A DNA stretch of 64,000 nucleotides from Symbiodinium natans. Taxonomy: Eukaryota > Sar > Dinophyceae > Suessiales > Symbiodiniaceae. Both the position numbers and the translations under genes were made by a program. The stretch is from assembly GCA_905221605.1 (NCBI GenBank), contig CAJNDS010000014.1, forward strand, positions 915,920 to 979,919. Direction: 5' to 3'. Shown piece by piece: positions 46,757 to 58,157 of this stretch (position 1 is its first letter; every line of letters begins with the position of its first letter). Below the pieces are notes generated by a model. It searched no databases, had not been told where the DNA came from, and saw only the letters and a list, made by a program, of their open reading frames with translations.

Positions 46757-48999
46757 CCCTGTTCGCTCCTCGCCCTGCGCGACGGCGTGGGAGGTCCCCT
46801 GCCCATCAACCCACGTGTAGGAGCTGGCAGAGCCATAAAACTGGCGGGCGTAGGGGAGAAGCGGGTGGAGCTCAGGCCACGCGAGGACGCCCTGCAGCAT
46901 GGCTTGCCGGGACACGTGGTCGTAGGCACCACTGGCGTCCACAGACACGATGGTTGCACGCGGGTCGACCTCCGTGGCAGCCCGCGGGACACGCGGAAGG
47001 GCCTCACTGCCGGCTCGCGTGCTTAGCCCGTATTGCTAGGGAAGCCAGGCGCGCTCAAGGTGCGGGGCGAAGGCCTGCGCGAGGGTTCTCCTGACCAAAC
47101 GGCGAAGGACATCTCCGACAACGAGCGCGCGAATGCCCCGTCCATCCGGCTTTTGTAAAGCGACAATTCTGCCAACCCGAATGGCCGCCAGGGCTGCGTC
47201 CGGCACATCGGCCTGCGCCAAACGTTGCGCGGCGCAGTGGAGCAGTTGGCTATCGACCTCGTCATCCAGCAGGATGCGGAGGTGCTCAGCAGTGGTGCCG
47301 GAGGGTCCCGCAGCAGCCCCACGCCTTGCAGTTCGCAGGCAAGCAAGGAACGCTGGCAAAGAAAGGGGGCACGGCTCATGCGGGGCAAAGTTAGCAATCT
47401 CGGACGGCATGGGGTCATACGGCTCGGGCGGACGGCGCTGAGGATCCCGGAGTTCTGCGAGGGTGGCGTCGGTGGCGGGCGCAAGCGGCTCAGCAACCAG
47501 GGCGCGGCCCGCAGCGGAGAGCTCGCCGAGATGGACCAGAGCCGCCGCGCGTGCCGCCCGAGCTTCGGGATCAGGAGCAACATTTCGGGCCGCCTCTTGC
47601 GGACAAGCGGCCGTGCGCGAGGCAGCCTGGAGGAGGGCGGGCCACTCGCCACGTGCGAAAGCTTCGCAGCGCCGTGCAAGCTCACCCGGCGCAACGCGCG
47701 TCGCACCGGCTGTGCGATGTAAAAGCATGCGCGGGGCAAGAAGGAAGAGTTTCCAGCCCCGGAGCTCCAGTTGAGGCGACGTGCGTTCCGATATCAATTC
47801 CAGGCCTGCACGCATGGCCGTGCGGAGGGCGCCTCGCAAGCGGGTAGGGACACCCTCAGGAGCTGAGGGTCGCCTCGAGGTCGATGCCGTCCAGAGAGGC
47901 GAGGCCAACACGCAAACCCTCCTCCGCCGCAGCGACACGGCGCAACGCGGCGTTGCCGCTCTGAATCGTGTCAGCAGGCGCATCGGCGGCACATGGCCGC
48001 CCGCACAACATCCGCGAGTGAGGTGACTTGCGCATGGCGTTGCCCTGCCCACGCACGGAAGCGAAGCAGTGAAGGAGAGAGGAGCACGGGTGGCCCAAAC
48101 GCCCGCCCGACATGAGCAACCGCCTGAGCGAGCTCCTGCACGGGCAGAAACGGGCGCGCGAGCAAGGCCTCAACGGTGCGCTGCCACCACTCCCCAATGA
48201 CCGGATGCCTGCGCCATGCACGGCGCGCAGAATCAGGACGTACACCTCAGAGTTGGTGCCAGCGATGAGGGGGAGCGGCGGAGGCACGGCATCAACATAC
48301 TGGACGACGGTTTGCGGGAGGGCGGGCTCGGGCGCGGGGACCGCCTGTGACGCGGGCAAGGGGGGCTCCGGTCCCAATGCAAAGGGTCTGACCGGGTGCG
48401 CAAATGGGCAGCAAGAGCAGACCCAGCGCTCCACGTGCGAAGCAAGGTTGACCTCCCACAGCATGGGGGCCGAGCAACGGAGGCATGGCGGGGGAGGCCC
48501 CGGCGTCTGGACGCACGCAACCGGCAGCACGTTCTGGCAGCGCATGCAGAGCCACTGCGGAGTCCATGAGGCGATGCCCACGTCATTGCGGTGGGGCAGG
48601 GGGGCCCAGTGCATGCTAGCATCCGGGAGCTCGGCGAAGCCTAGCGCGGGTCCCGCCAGGCGGCGGCAACATACGGCCCGCAAGTTGTGTGGCTCCGCGG
48701 GCTCCGCAGCGTCCGCAGCGGAGAAGGTTCTGGTCGCGTAGTCCCGGACGGTCGTATGGGCCGTTTGGTGGCTTGGGGGAGCAGCCGGGCGGAGGTCGAT
48801 GCCAAGCGCTTGACACCTCGTCCGCAGGCCCGGGTCCTGGGAGAGGACGGGTCATGGATGGGCGTGTCGTCGTGAAGCGTGTCCCGGCCCCAATCGGGCG
48901 GAGTCGTGTCCATGTCGAAAAGGAAACGTGGCAAGCAAACCCAACTGCAAGCAAACACAACTGCAAGCAAACACAACTGCAAGCAAGAACAACTGTTCG
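46757..48999 (-). mobile_element. 5' half of the RLE-type non-LTR retrotransposon
   Basis: Minus-strand pieces in transcriptional order: a start at 48913 (MDTTPPDWGRDTLHDD) preceded by a tandem repeat; 47856-48683 with paired Cys motifs (WLCMRCQNVLPVAC, CLRCSAPM, VCSCC), a zinc-finger region typical of RLE elements; 47036-48052 with GWKLFLLAPRMLLHRTAG, GPSGTTAEHLRILLDD and RIVALQKPDGRGIRALV (reverse-transcriptase fingers); and 46757-46948 with SVDASGAYDHVSRQAML (RT motif 3 with the first catalytic Asp) ending at EQGD. The other half starts at 30472. Several frame changes show that it is inactive. The very high GC content of this element contrasts with the copia and LINE insertions. Confidence 0.8.
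48931..48995. repeat. 16-bp tandem repeat (about four copies), possible 5' UTR of the RLE element
   Basis: The unit AACTGCAAGCAAACAC repeats with small changes just upstream (in minus orientation) of the first ATG of the RLE element at 48913. Such short arrays at element 5' ends are common; the role is unknown. Confidence 0.7.
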
Positions 49000-49039
49000 T
49001 TTTCCCTCGTGATGCGGGCTGTGTTTGTTTTGCTTCAAC

Positions 49040-50519
49040 GGTAACGATGCACACGGGCGAGGCGGCGTTTCCCAGCGCCAGGCCTGCGAGCAGGGAATTA
49101 CCGAACAGCGACGGGTCGCACCGCTCGACAGAGAGACAGGCGTGAGCCCGAGGCCAGAAGAATGGACCCCGGCACTGTTCCAAACGCGGGTCTTGGCAGG
49201 GTTGAGCCGGACGCAGCGCATGCCTCTCGAAACTATGGTAGAGCTGGAGCGCACGGTGAGGTGGAGCCAAGATGCACGCATCGTCGAGGTAGGCATAGGT
49301 AGGCCAAGGCTTGCTCGTCAGGGCGTAGGTCCGCCTGCAAATCGCGGATGGCAGGTGCAAACACCAAGGCGAACAAGGCCGAATTTCTCTGACGTCGCGC
49401 GGGATGCATTCATTGATTTTGTACAGCATTGAGAACATTGAACGAAGATGATTGGTCAAAAAACCGTCGATGTTTAGAATGATTATTACTAACATTGACA
49501 TGACGTCATGCTCAATCGCAGCTTGACACGCTGTAAAGCTGCGTTTTTTTTTTTGCCTGCTCCTCCAAGAGGCCGCCTACGGGCATGCAGGACTTACTTA
49601 CTGCGCGCAGCATCGCTGTCAAGCAATCCGTCCCCGTGCGAACAACGTGGCGCGATCGAACGTGTCCGCATACTGTCATGCCAACGCTCGCGACACCAAT
49701 CGGCATAGCGTTTCTCCGATCCCTCGACCGCCGCCAGGTTTGGAAAGGGCGATAGACCGGGACAACGCGAGGGCTTGCAGCACCGCAACGGGCGCATCAA
49801 CATTCGCGAAAAACCATGCCGCGCGCGCCTTTCTATTCCAGCGCCTCCTCGTCCTCCAGCAGCAGGAGATAATGTCCCACCGCTGCACCGGATGTTTTTG
49901 TCCTCCAGAATTCTCCGCCTGCATGATGAGGGTCCTGCGAGGTCGAGTTGCCCGACCCTACCAGCCCATGTTTTTTTCGCACACCTTTATGCGCCTGCCG
50001 GTGCAAGTTTCGTTCGGTAAGGCTGGGCAGGTCGGCGGGTCGGCGCCTATTGCGGACGTGGGGGCAGGCGGCTGGCTTGGGCGAGCGGCCTCATGCAGCT
50101 GCGGCGCAGCCTGATCCCCGTGCAACTGAGGCGGCCCGCTGGCGGGCGAGCAGGCGCAACAACGTCGCTGCCTCGGCCCCAAAACGGCCGCCAACCTCAA
50201 CGCATCCCAACGCCGACGACGACGAGGCGGCAGCGGCTTTTCCGCCTGAGTTCAGGCTCCCCGGCTGCGTGTCAGCACGCGAGCGTGGTTCGCCGGATCG
50301 GGCGACCGGCGAGACGATGGTGGCGTGCAGGGCGAGATACCACAGTGGGAACCGTTGGCGATGACCTCCCGTGACCGGGCCTTGGACGTTCATGTCGGCG
50401 ACCCGGGCCCCGGCCTCGCGGCACACCCCCGCGACAGCCCGATACGCAAGCCGAATCCGCCAAACCGCAGCACCAACTGCGCCGCACGGGCACTCCTTGC
50501 CCCATGGCACCACAACCAT
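49040..50519 (-). mobile_element. second, degenerate RLE-type LINE, split by a truncated LINE insertion
   Basis: Three minus-strand fragments of the same kind of element. At 49650-49924, LSRSIALSKPGGGRGI and LCRLVSRALA are RT fingers. At 49040-49380, PTYAYLDDACILAPPH is the RT catalytic box. At 50091-50519, WYLALHATIVSPVARSGE and VEVGGRFGAEAATLLRLL are an endonuclease-type C-terminus in which His replaces the expected Asp of DATIVSP. The third fragment lies upstream of the RT in this orientation, so it belongs to a different copy. All are frameshifted. Confidence 0.65.
49381..49604 (+). mobile_element. 5'-truncated copy of the APE-type LINE (3' end only)
   Basis: About 224 bases matching, in reverse complement, the 3' end of the LINE at 41214-41420. 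They share GATGCATTCATTGATTTTGT, GACGTCATGCTCAA, GGCCGCCTACGGGCATGCAG and the ACTT tail. It begins where homology starts (AATTTCT) and ends at ACTTACTTACTG. It is inserted in plus orientation between the RT fingers and the YLDD box of the second RLE element. An internal run of twelve T interrupts it. Confidence 0.85.
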
Positions 50520-50544
50520 CCACCCAAAGCACAGTGTTCTCGCA

Positions 50545-50862
50545 AATCAACATCGCTTCAGCTCCGCCAAGAACATCAACGACGCACCAGCTCTTGCGCG
50601 CGGCTGGCGTGAGGTACGCAGCAAAGTAATACATGGAAGGGTTTGCTGGCTCCAACTCTGTTGCTTCCAACCCCGTGCCGCCACCCAAACGAGCTTCCAC
50701 GATACTCCGGGCCGCCAAACTGACTGAAACATCAAGATTGACGGTCAGCGGCGCGAATACCTCAGTCGCTTCATCTTCAGTCGTGTAATCCGAAATAGCA
50801 ATAGAACTCGGCGCGCGCGCGTCCGCCAGATCTTGACCAGCAAAGGCTTCATGATCGCGCAA
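50545..50862 (-). CDS. possible coding exon, unknown
   Basis: A minus-strand frame with good protein composition (ISDYTTEDEATEVFAPL, ARSIVEARLGGGTGLEAT, SMYYFAAYLTPAARKSW). I recognise no family and cannot place splice sites. It lies between the retroelement stack and a second unknown ORF and could belong to either. Confidence 0.3.
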
Positions 50863-50993
50863 GTCGTCCTGGAGGGTAAAAATTTACAAGGCGTGGTTAA
50901 GACACGTAGGTCTGGCGTGCAAGGCACGAGCATTCTCATTTTCAAAAACAATGCAGCCCAACGACAGCAAACTTTTCAACCGTGCTGGTTATC

Positions 50994-51338
50994 TTACAGA
51001 ACGTAATCCACGTCATCGGTGAAAGCATCCAAGCTAGCAGAGACCCCGTCCCCGTCCTCGTCCTCGCTGCTTGAAGCCGAGCTGGCAGCTTCTGCGCATT
51101 GTGTCGTTTGGACGCGCGCGAGGTTTTGAGACAGGTCCGTCAACAAACTGATGCCCACTCTGGCGCCAGCATCCCGAATGGCTTCTTCCATGTCCTTCAT
51201 CGCTTTGTTCCTGCGCAAGCCTCGCAGCAAGCGTGTCTCATATCCAAACAATTCCCGCACCGAGTCCAGCTGCCCTTCGCAGACATGGCCATGCCAGGTT
51301 GTGAGCCCCAGCATGTCTTCCACCCATTCCAGCGACAT
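50994..51338 (-). CDS. hypothetical protein with acidic C-terminal tail
   Basis: From the ATG at 51338: MSLEWVEDMLGLTTWHGH, then ETRLLRGLRRNKAMKDMEEAIRDAG (helical, charged), ending SSASSSEDEDGDGVSAS and FTDDVDYVL before the stop. 114 residues if intronless. No family is recognised. Upstream sequence in frame looks non-coding. It is on the same strand as the other host genes. Confidence 0.4.
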   Translation of the reverse strand: MSLEWVEDMLGLTTWHGHVCEGQLDSVRELFGYETRLLRGLRRNKAMKDMEEAIRDAGARVGISLLTDLSQNLARVQTTQCAEAASSASSSEDEDGDGVSASLDAFTDDVDYVL

Positions 51339-52487
51339 TGCGCCCGAAGAGTTAAATGAGATAACTACAACAACTACACAATGAAAGCTTCTTTTTGCGT
51401 TCTGATGCATCTCCCTGTCGGAGCCCCGAAGCTGGACATGGAGTTGTATGGGCTTACGCATGCAATTGCTGTCACTGTGTGCACAATGTGGCGACGCTAA
51501 CAAAATCGAACAGCTCCAGCAACTTGCGAATGCATCGGAAATGCTTCCTCCTGCCCTTGAAGAGATGTGCTGTCCGAGTGTCAAGTAAGCCTCCCACGTT
51601 TTCAGGCAAGCGTCCATTGCCATTGCGTCCTCATGCAATGAAGCCCTTGGGAGCCATGAAAAACCTGCCTGCCAATGTCATGCGCATCAGCGCTCAAGCC
51701 TGCTTGCGCGGCGTCGGGCACGGGAGCATAGCGCAGCGGCGCCTGCCGCGCAAGCGGGAGTTATGCACACATCAACAAGTGGTTGTTTGGCAGAGGATGC
51801 ATCAGCGCTTGCGGGAAATGGACCCACGGGGGTGCGTCCAAGCAAAATTCTGGGCCGGGGCAGTTGGACTCACACTCGCCATCGCCTCCGTCGACGTTGC
51901 GTTGTCAACCGCGAAAACTAGGCTGCTTTCAGCCTTGCGAGACCGGGCTGGTCCGGGCACGGAGGAGGACCACGCAGGACGGACCGGGAAGTTCCTGGCT
52001 GTTCGCTGTTGCCGGCTGGTCGCTATGGTCCCACAAGGATTCGAGCGGTGTGCATGTGCCATCTCACAGGGGATGAGCAATTTGACGGAGAACCGCTACC
52101 CGCGAACTCATGTTTACAGCGAATAAAAAAACACTAAAGACTCTAGACTCATGCCACTGTTCGCCTGCGCCCAACGGATAGAAGGCAGCGCCTGAGCTAC
52201 ACTTCCTCCTACGTGTACCACATGGGGCCCCATCTCGCTGTGACCGTACGTGAGTCGAGCAACACTTCATCGCGTCCTCGGCCAGCCAAGTCGGCAGATG
52301 TTCCCACTGCCGGGGTCTGACCGGTCCCGGTCAGCGGGGCGCATGGCCCGCTTGGCTAACCGTTGCGCCAGCTTGTCAGTCAGGTGCCCGCCGCGCGGCG
52401 GGGGGAAGGCCCACGGACTGCACCGAAGCATCCTCTAGCGCAAACAGCCAGAATGCTTGTTCCCAAGCGTGACGTTAAATCGGAACT

Positions 52488-53119
52488 CCCTCGGTGACGC
52501 CTTATGTCCTGAAGGAAAAAGAAGCTGATTGAGATGGAGTAGCAAACGCGACATTTGAAGGATCCAAGCATGATTTCCTAGAAAAGGTGCTAGCGCGGAC
52601 CATTTTCAGGCGCTGCTGTCGGACGAGCCGTCACAAGAACTGCTAGTGTTACTGCTACACACTGCTACTGCTGGAGTTCTGGCGCGAGCGAAGGTTTCTC
52701 CGCTGTCGCCACTTGCGGGGCTCGAGCTCCAGCAAGCATAGCGCTCTCGGTTCTAGCGCGCCGCTAGCGCAAAACACTTTGCCGGATTTTCCAAAATCTG
52801 ATACTACGACGTGATGAACGACGAAAACAAGCCAGGAGCAGCAAATGTACCAAGTATAACAAGAATATCGGTTCTTTCTTGTCATCGTTTTTCCTAGAAG
52901 AACCTCTATCCTGGCAACAGGGCCCCGTCAATTCATAACGAAGAGGCGGGGTTATTACACCACCCCGGATGTGGTACACATATTTCGGGTGGTGCGCCTG
53001 GCTGGGCCTTCTCAATCAATCTCTGTTGGGTTCGCTTAGTGGATTTTACCTAGCGCGCACCTAGCGTTTTCCTAGCGCCACACTGGGGTTTTAGGGGATC
53101 CCCCTCGGTGACGCCTTAT
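52488..53119. mobile_element. 596-bp non-coding insertion flanked by a perfect 18-bp direct repeat
   Basis: CCCTCGGTGACGCCTTAT occurs at 52488-52505 and again at 53102-53119. Between them lie 596 bases with no coding frame. Read on the minus strand, the insertion begins with several CGCTAGG units (CGCTAGGAAAACGCTAGG and CGCGCTAGG), which recur at its other end as GCTAGCGC. The long exact flanking repeat is the size expected of a LINE-mobilised SINE or a processed copy. No poly(A) tail or clear pol III box is visible. Confidence 0.6.
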
Positions 53120-55600
53120 AGCAAAGACATGAAAATAGACCGGCCAAACCAATTAATGTAAATTAAAGTAACTGAGCAGACACGCGAATTTTGAACGCAA
53201 CCCATGTGGTCTTGACCACGGCTACGACCTGGAACCTGCCACGGCCCAGACAAAGGGCACTTGCCTGCCAAGCCCCGTCCACAAGTCAAAATACCTTCTG
53301 GCCCATCAGGGACTCCGCCAAGGACGACCTGTGGGTCGCGGCTGGCCGTCATGGCCTGCTGGGTCAAACTTCAGCTTTGCCACTCGGAACATGGCCTTTT
53401 TGGCTTTGTGCCGATGCCACATTGGTGCGGAACTGCCCCACACACGCACACACAGCGGCGCAGCCGGGGCCAAAGCCTGTGCATCCTTGGCCGAGTACGG
53501 ACGCTGCAAGGCCTTGACCTCAATATTGACCGACCTGGCAGACGATGCCCGGCAGCGGTGCAGAGAGGCGGATCAGCCCCGCCAGACCATACTCGCACAA
53601 GTGCCGTTGCGCTCGGGCCCTCCTGAACCTTCCTCAGCCGCCTCCGTGGTTGGCTCGATGGTCTAATGCACATATGACACGCCTTGTCCGCAGCGTGGGC
53701 GGGCGCAAGACACGTTTGGGCCAGAACGCTGCCTGCGGCAGTGGGGAAAGCCCCAGGATTTCGCAGGTGCTGGGTTTCGTGCATCGCCACGCCTCGCCTG
53801 TTCGCCAACCTGCGACCTCCGCAACCAAGAAACAAGGCAGGCACAAGTCGGCACAAGCCCTGGACAGCAGATACACCAGCGCAAGCGACCTTCGAGGACT
53901 TCACGGTGCCCAGCGGGACACGGGCTGTCAAACCTGCGACGCAAACCTGGTGCCCCAAGGCACACAGGCGTCTCGACGAGCGCGACGCCCACCGGGAAAG
54001 GTCGCTCGCCGCGACGACACTTCACGTCCAGCGGTGAACAAAGGAAGGTCGGCATGGGTCAGCAAAAGTAGTGGGGCATGTTGCCCCTGCCCGGCAACGG
54101 CACTAGAGCAGAGGCCCCGCATGCTCTTGCAAACTCTTGCACATCTAGAGCTAGGATTGTTTCTACTGTTTCTCTGGCAACGCAACTCATTCCAAGGCAG
54201 TTGTGAAACAGGGTGAAAGAATTCGTTGGCCTAAAGCGTGGCCTAAAGCCACAGGTCGCCTCACATGGGTGATACCCTTTGTCACACAACACACGAATCT
54301 GCGGACCAGCAAAACAAGTCTGTCATACACTTGACAATGCAATTTTTTTAAACCACATCGGTCTCAACTTTCTCGCCCATGCTTTCACCATGTTGCTGTC
54401 AGTGAGGGCTGCTCTTGAGCTGACGACGGGCATTTCACTGAATGCCATGTTCTCCATGACCAGTGGCCTCCACTGGGGTGCTGCAACTATCATGATGGAA
54501 CAAACTGCAACCAACGAATGCCCTTCCACAATACTTTTCATTGTGTACAGTTATCCCCACCGGAAATATGAGAAAATCATGATGTCGTACCAGAGATGCA
54601 TCGCATTTGAGCACGGCAGGTGCTTTCATCAGAGAAAAGACAGGGGAACTCAGAGCTGCTGCGCATCATGCGACGTTTGTTTTTCATTCATTTCTCCCGT
54701 CCTTGCTTTTGGGCCCTTGCACAGCAGATCACGCCATATCAGAGTTAGTCAAATCTGTGCTGCAGCAGAAGCAGCAGCAGCGACGAGTTTGCAGAAGCCT
54801 ATCAACTCGAGGTGAAAGACTCCAACAAAACGTCTATCTCGGCTGCCCGCGGGGCTTTCATGATGCTGTCGGCAAGATGGAGAAGAAGTATTGGCCTCGA
54901 ACGACGTCAGTGTGCAGGCTGGACTCAATGGCATGCAGTGTCTTGTGGTCTTGTAAGACTGCGACACTCCAGCACTCCGTCCTCGCTCGACTCGATCATT
55001 CATTTTTACTGTTTTTACTCACTCACCCACTCAGTCACCACTCCCTCACTCGCACCCCACACACACAGACAGACTTATTCAGCAGAGCCATCACTACGTC
55101 TAGTCTTGACTTTGTGGCGCATTTTCCCGCGCCAGAAAGCGGTGATGATCATCTGCAGGTGCTCTTCCAATTCGTTCACATACGCGGGTAGTTGGGAGAT
55201 CATCTTCAGTGTTGTCCACCCCCTCTGCCGATAGCTTTGTCGACGAACGTCTGCATGACGAAGTGATTTGCAGAGAGCAACGTCAAGGCATGTCACTGGA
55301 GCGATCCCTAGTTTTCGAGAGTTCTTTTACATCAGGGGTGTAAGAGAAGTAAGCAGAACTGGCAGGCAGTGTAGCGTCTACGCAGGGACAGCTGCACAGT
55401 TATCACGATTCTTCGAATCGTGACACTGAGGCTCGAAAACCAGGGGCCCCCATGAGTGTGCTCCAGAAAAACAACTGGCAGGAGACTGTTCACTTCTGCA
55501 AGTTGCTTTGGCTTCGAGCAAACTTGTCAGCTTCCGCAAGCAGCCACCTCAGCCAAGCTGCCAACTGTTGCCAAGGAAGAGAGCTGCACAGCACTGCACC
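53120..55600. other. no gene recognised
   Basis: The longest frames (minus 53371-53958; plus 53545-54216) face each other and have no motif. Their composition fits chance open frames in GC-rich DNA. The stretch is downstream of the ARL GTPase in the direction of transcription and may include its last exon and 3' untranslated region. Confidence 0.4.
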
Positions 55601-55614
55601 GCCCCACAGCATCC

Positions 55615-55615
<1 letters not shown>

Positions 55616-55671
<56 letters not shown>
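55616..55671. repeat. (CA)n microsatellite, about 28 copies
   Basis: A perfect CA dinucleotide run downstream of the last identified exon of the ARL GTPase. A shorter CA run occurs at 56113-56128 in one of its introns. Confidence 0.97.
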
Positions 55672-55674
<3 letters not shown>

Positions 55675-55728
55675 CCTCCGCCCCAAAGCTGCACCCTCAG
55701 ATGCACCCTGCCTGACGCCAGCTTCCAA

Positions 55729-58157
55729 GCCCTGGCCCTGCAGGGCGCAGCATGGGTGGACATGGAAGGGGCGTTCGCTGAAGAGCCGCTCGAACTCGAA
55801 GAGCCGGGAAAGCTCCTGGGAGGGCTGGCGTCATGCGCGACATGCGGCACATCAAACTTAGGAGCTACTCGCAGCGTCAGAGCAACACCTGCAGGAAGTC
55901 CTGGATGCTGAGTGCTTCCGGCTTGTCTTGCTTGTTGGCCAAGCATAACAACGGCACACCTTGGAGCTTGTCGTGGCTGATGACCTCGACCAACGTCGCC
56001 TTCGCCTCCTCAATCCGCGTCGGATCGGCGGAATCCACGATGAACATGACACCTGCGTGAAGAGATGCGAAGAGGCACCCCTATGAACTTCGCACTGCTC
56101 ACTCATTGTACACACACACACACACAGACCCTTAAGCATCCTGGCTGCTATTGTCTGGCACAAGTGCTACTAACTGCGGCCTTGCACTTCGGAGTAGTAG
56201 TTGTGCCACACCGACCGGAACGAGGAATGTCCACCCAAGTCCCAAAATACGGCAATCACCTGACCAGAAAGAAGTGCCGAAGATGGGTGACGGCCAAGAG
56301 ATGCCACAACAAAGACTCAACACACGAACAGCCAGAGCCCATGACAGAGCAAAAGGGAGCAGAGCCGAAGCCCCAAGCAGCGAAAGGAGGGGTGGAGACA
56401 TCGAAGGCTGGAAGGGGGGGGGGGGGGTGGTTAAAATTTTAAAAACAACAGAACAAATCAGAACAAAAAACGAAGCATCACGAAGCATCACGAAGCATCA
56501 CGAAGCATCACGAAGCATCTTTCCAGCTTCGTGCTTTACTCAGGACCCCATCACACCTTTGCAATCGACTTTGGGGTGCCCCCACCTCAGAGCCCGAGCA
56601 AAGAATCCCAAAGCAATCTGCAACCCTGCAGTACCCACCCCCAGATATCCCCACACCCCTAAGTCCCCACCCCAGTTGACCCCGGCAATTGATGTCCAAA
56701 AGTATGTTTCGTATGTTGTGTGTTCTTGGAAATGCTCTAGATAAAAAGAACTTGTAAGAAAGAAGGCCAGGTAGAAAGAAAGAACCCTTAGCCCAAAACC
56801 CTAAAACCCTAACCCTAATCCTAAAACACCCTAAACCCGAAGCAAACCCTAACTTTTGCAACAATTAGTAGCGATCTAGGCGTTTGCTACAGCAGATGAC
56901 ACATCCTCTGACATTTCATAAACTAACCTATGTTCGAAATTTGTTTTTTTCATTTTGGATGTATTTAAAACCATAGGTCACCATGCCTGTTTTTTCATGT
57001 AATTTACTTTTTTCATGTAATTGAAAATGGAAAATGCTCCATTGTTATTGGGAAATTTCGTCGTTCACGATTTGGAATGTGCATGGCACCCAGGCCAAGG
57101 GACAGCCACCCGCAACGCCGAAGTTCACGATTTGGAATGCGCACGCCACCTATGTAGGCGAGGCGGCCTTCTCCCTGACAAGCTTGACTTCTATTTGCGC
57201 GTAGAACCCGTCTGGTTGTACTATAAACATACAATATCTTGCGCAACCGTGATGTTTAAAAAGAACATGTCGGCATTTTATGCTAAGCTTGCTTGAGCAG
57301 CTCGAGTACAAACATAGTGAGGCATGTTAAAACCTTCTTCCATGTGTTCTGCATGCAGTTTACGCTACCTTTTCAGTGATGTAAACAGTACAGTACAACA
57401 CACCCTGCACGTATGCGTGCACATTATGCATAATTAACTGTACAACGGACCTGTGCAAACGACCTCATGACTGTATATTACATAACAAAAGAGCGTATAC
57501 AACTGCATTCTACTGACACATGCTTGAATCAACCCAGTGTCTACTTTCCTGAGCGCTTAACCAGAAGGACAGAATAGCAACATACACATCTAATATCAAC
57601 GAGTCGGTCTCGAAAATAATACACAAGAACACCAACTGATGATGCCATGTCAGAAGCAACTTGGATGTGTACGTATAGCGCAGTACAACACTGTATGCAA
57701 AACATATACCATCAACATCATCAGCACTTCGTAAAAGGGTCGGGGGCGGAGCTCGATGGGGGCGGCCGAGGGGGAGAGAGACGGTTCAACCCACAAATCT
57801 GACGACATTGAGAAAACTCGGTTTGGGCGAGGCACATGCGGGAGGGTGTGTGCACACCCTGAACCCCCTTGGTTTAGGGGATTCGTTTGACTGCAGGCCT
57901 TGTCAATCTGGATGCGTCCAATATTGAAGCCAATGGTCGGTGGAATCCTGGACACTTGACCACATCACCGCTGACCAAAACGCGGGGCAGCTAGCAGCTG
58001 GACTTTCGAGATCTTACCGAGATCTTAGATCTTGCCCCGAGATCTTTTACGCGAGCCTTTCCGGCGGCATGCCTTTGAGGCCGAAGAGCGACTTGAGCTT
58101 CTCCAATGTGGTGGTCTTGCCAGCATTGTCCACACCAAGCAACACCATGCGGCGCTC
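55729..58157 (-). CDS. ARF/ARL-type small GTPase, at least five exons
   Basis: Exons: 58057-58157 (RRMVLLGVDNAGKTTTLEKLK, the G1 P-loop), 57899-57947 (IPPTIGFNIGRIQIDK, switch I), 56181-56259 (VFWDLGGHSSFRSVWHNYY, G3 and switch II), 56052-55889 (GVMFIVDSADPTRIEEAKATL and LCLANKQDKPEA, G4) and 55815 to about 55729 (RLFEFERLFSERPFHVHPCCALQGQGLEAG, G5-like). All four junctions rejoin in phase; the donors are GC, GC, GC and GT. ARF/ARL proteins switch membrane traffic or cilium and microtubule functions. The position normally held by the catalytic Gln of DLGGQ is His here. The exon holding residues before RRMVLL (with any myristoylation site) and the extreme C-terminus were not found. Subfamily is undetermined. 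Confidence 0.9.
56471..56520. repeat. five tandem copies of CGAAGCATCA
   Basis: Five 10-base units, the last with one change, lie in an intron of the ARL GTPase next to a G-run (56416-56428). Confidence 0.95.
56785..56855. repeat. degenerate telomere-like tract (CCCTAAA-related)
   Basis: Repeated CCCTAAAACCCTAACCCTAA with drift, in the second intron of the ARL GTPase. The motif is the complement of the plant-type TTTAGGG telomere repeat reported for dinoflagellates. Similar drifted tracts occur at 20690-20765, 21178-21285 and 22925-23055. Confidence 0.7.
57300..57640. other. AT-rich intronic DNA, nothing recognised
   Basis: Intron of the ARL GTPase between its switch I and switch II exons. 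The AT-rich composition is unlike the surrounding GC-rich DNA. No frame of note. Confidence 0.4.

Noticed and set aside
53645-53720. TGGCTCGATGGTCTAATGC as a tRNA A box
   Set aside because: No B box or acceptor-stem pairing at a suitable distance.
53371-54216. Two facing long ORFs (195 and 223 codons) as genes
   Set aside because: They overlap antisense in GC-rich DNA with no motif on either strand; chance open frames are likelier.
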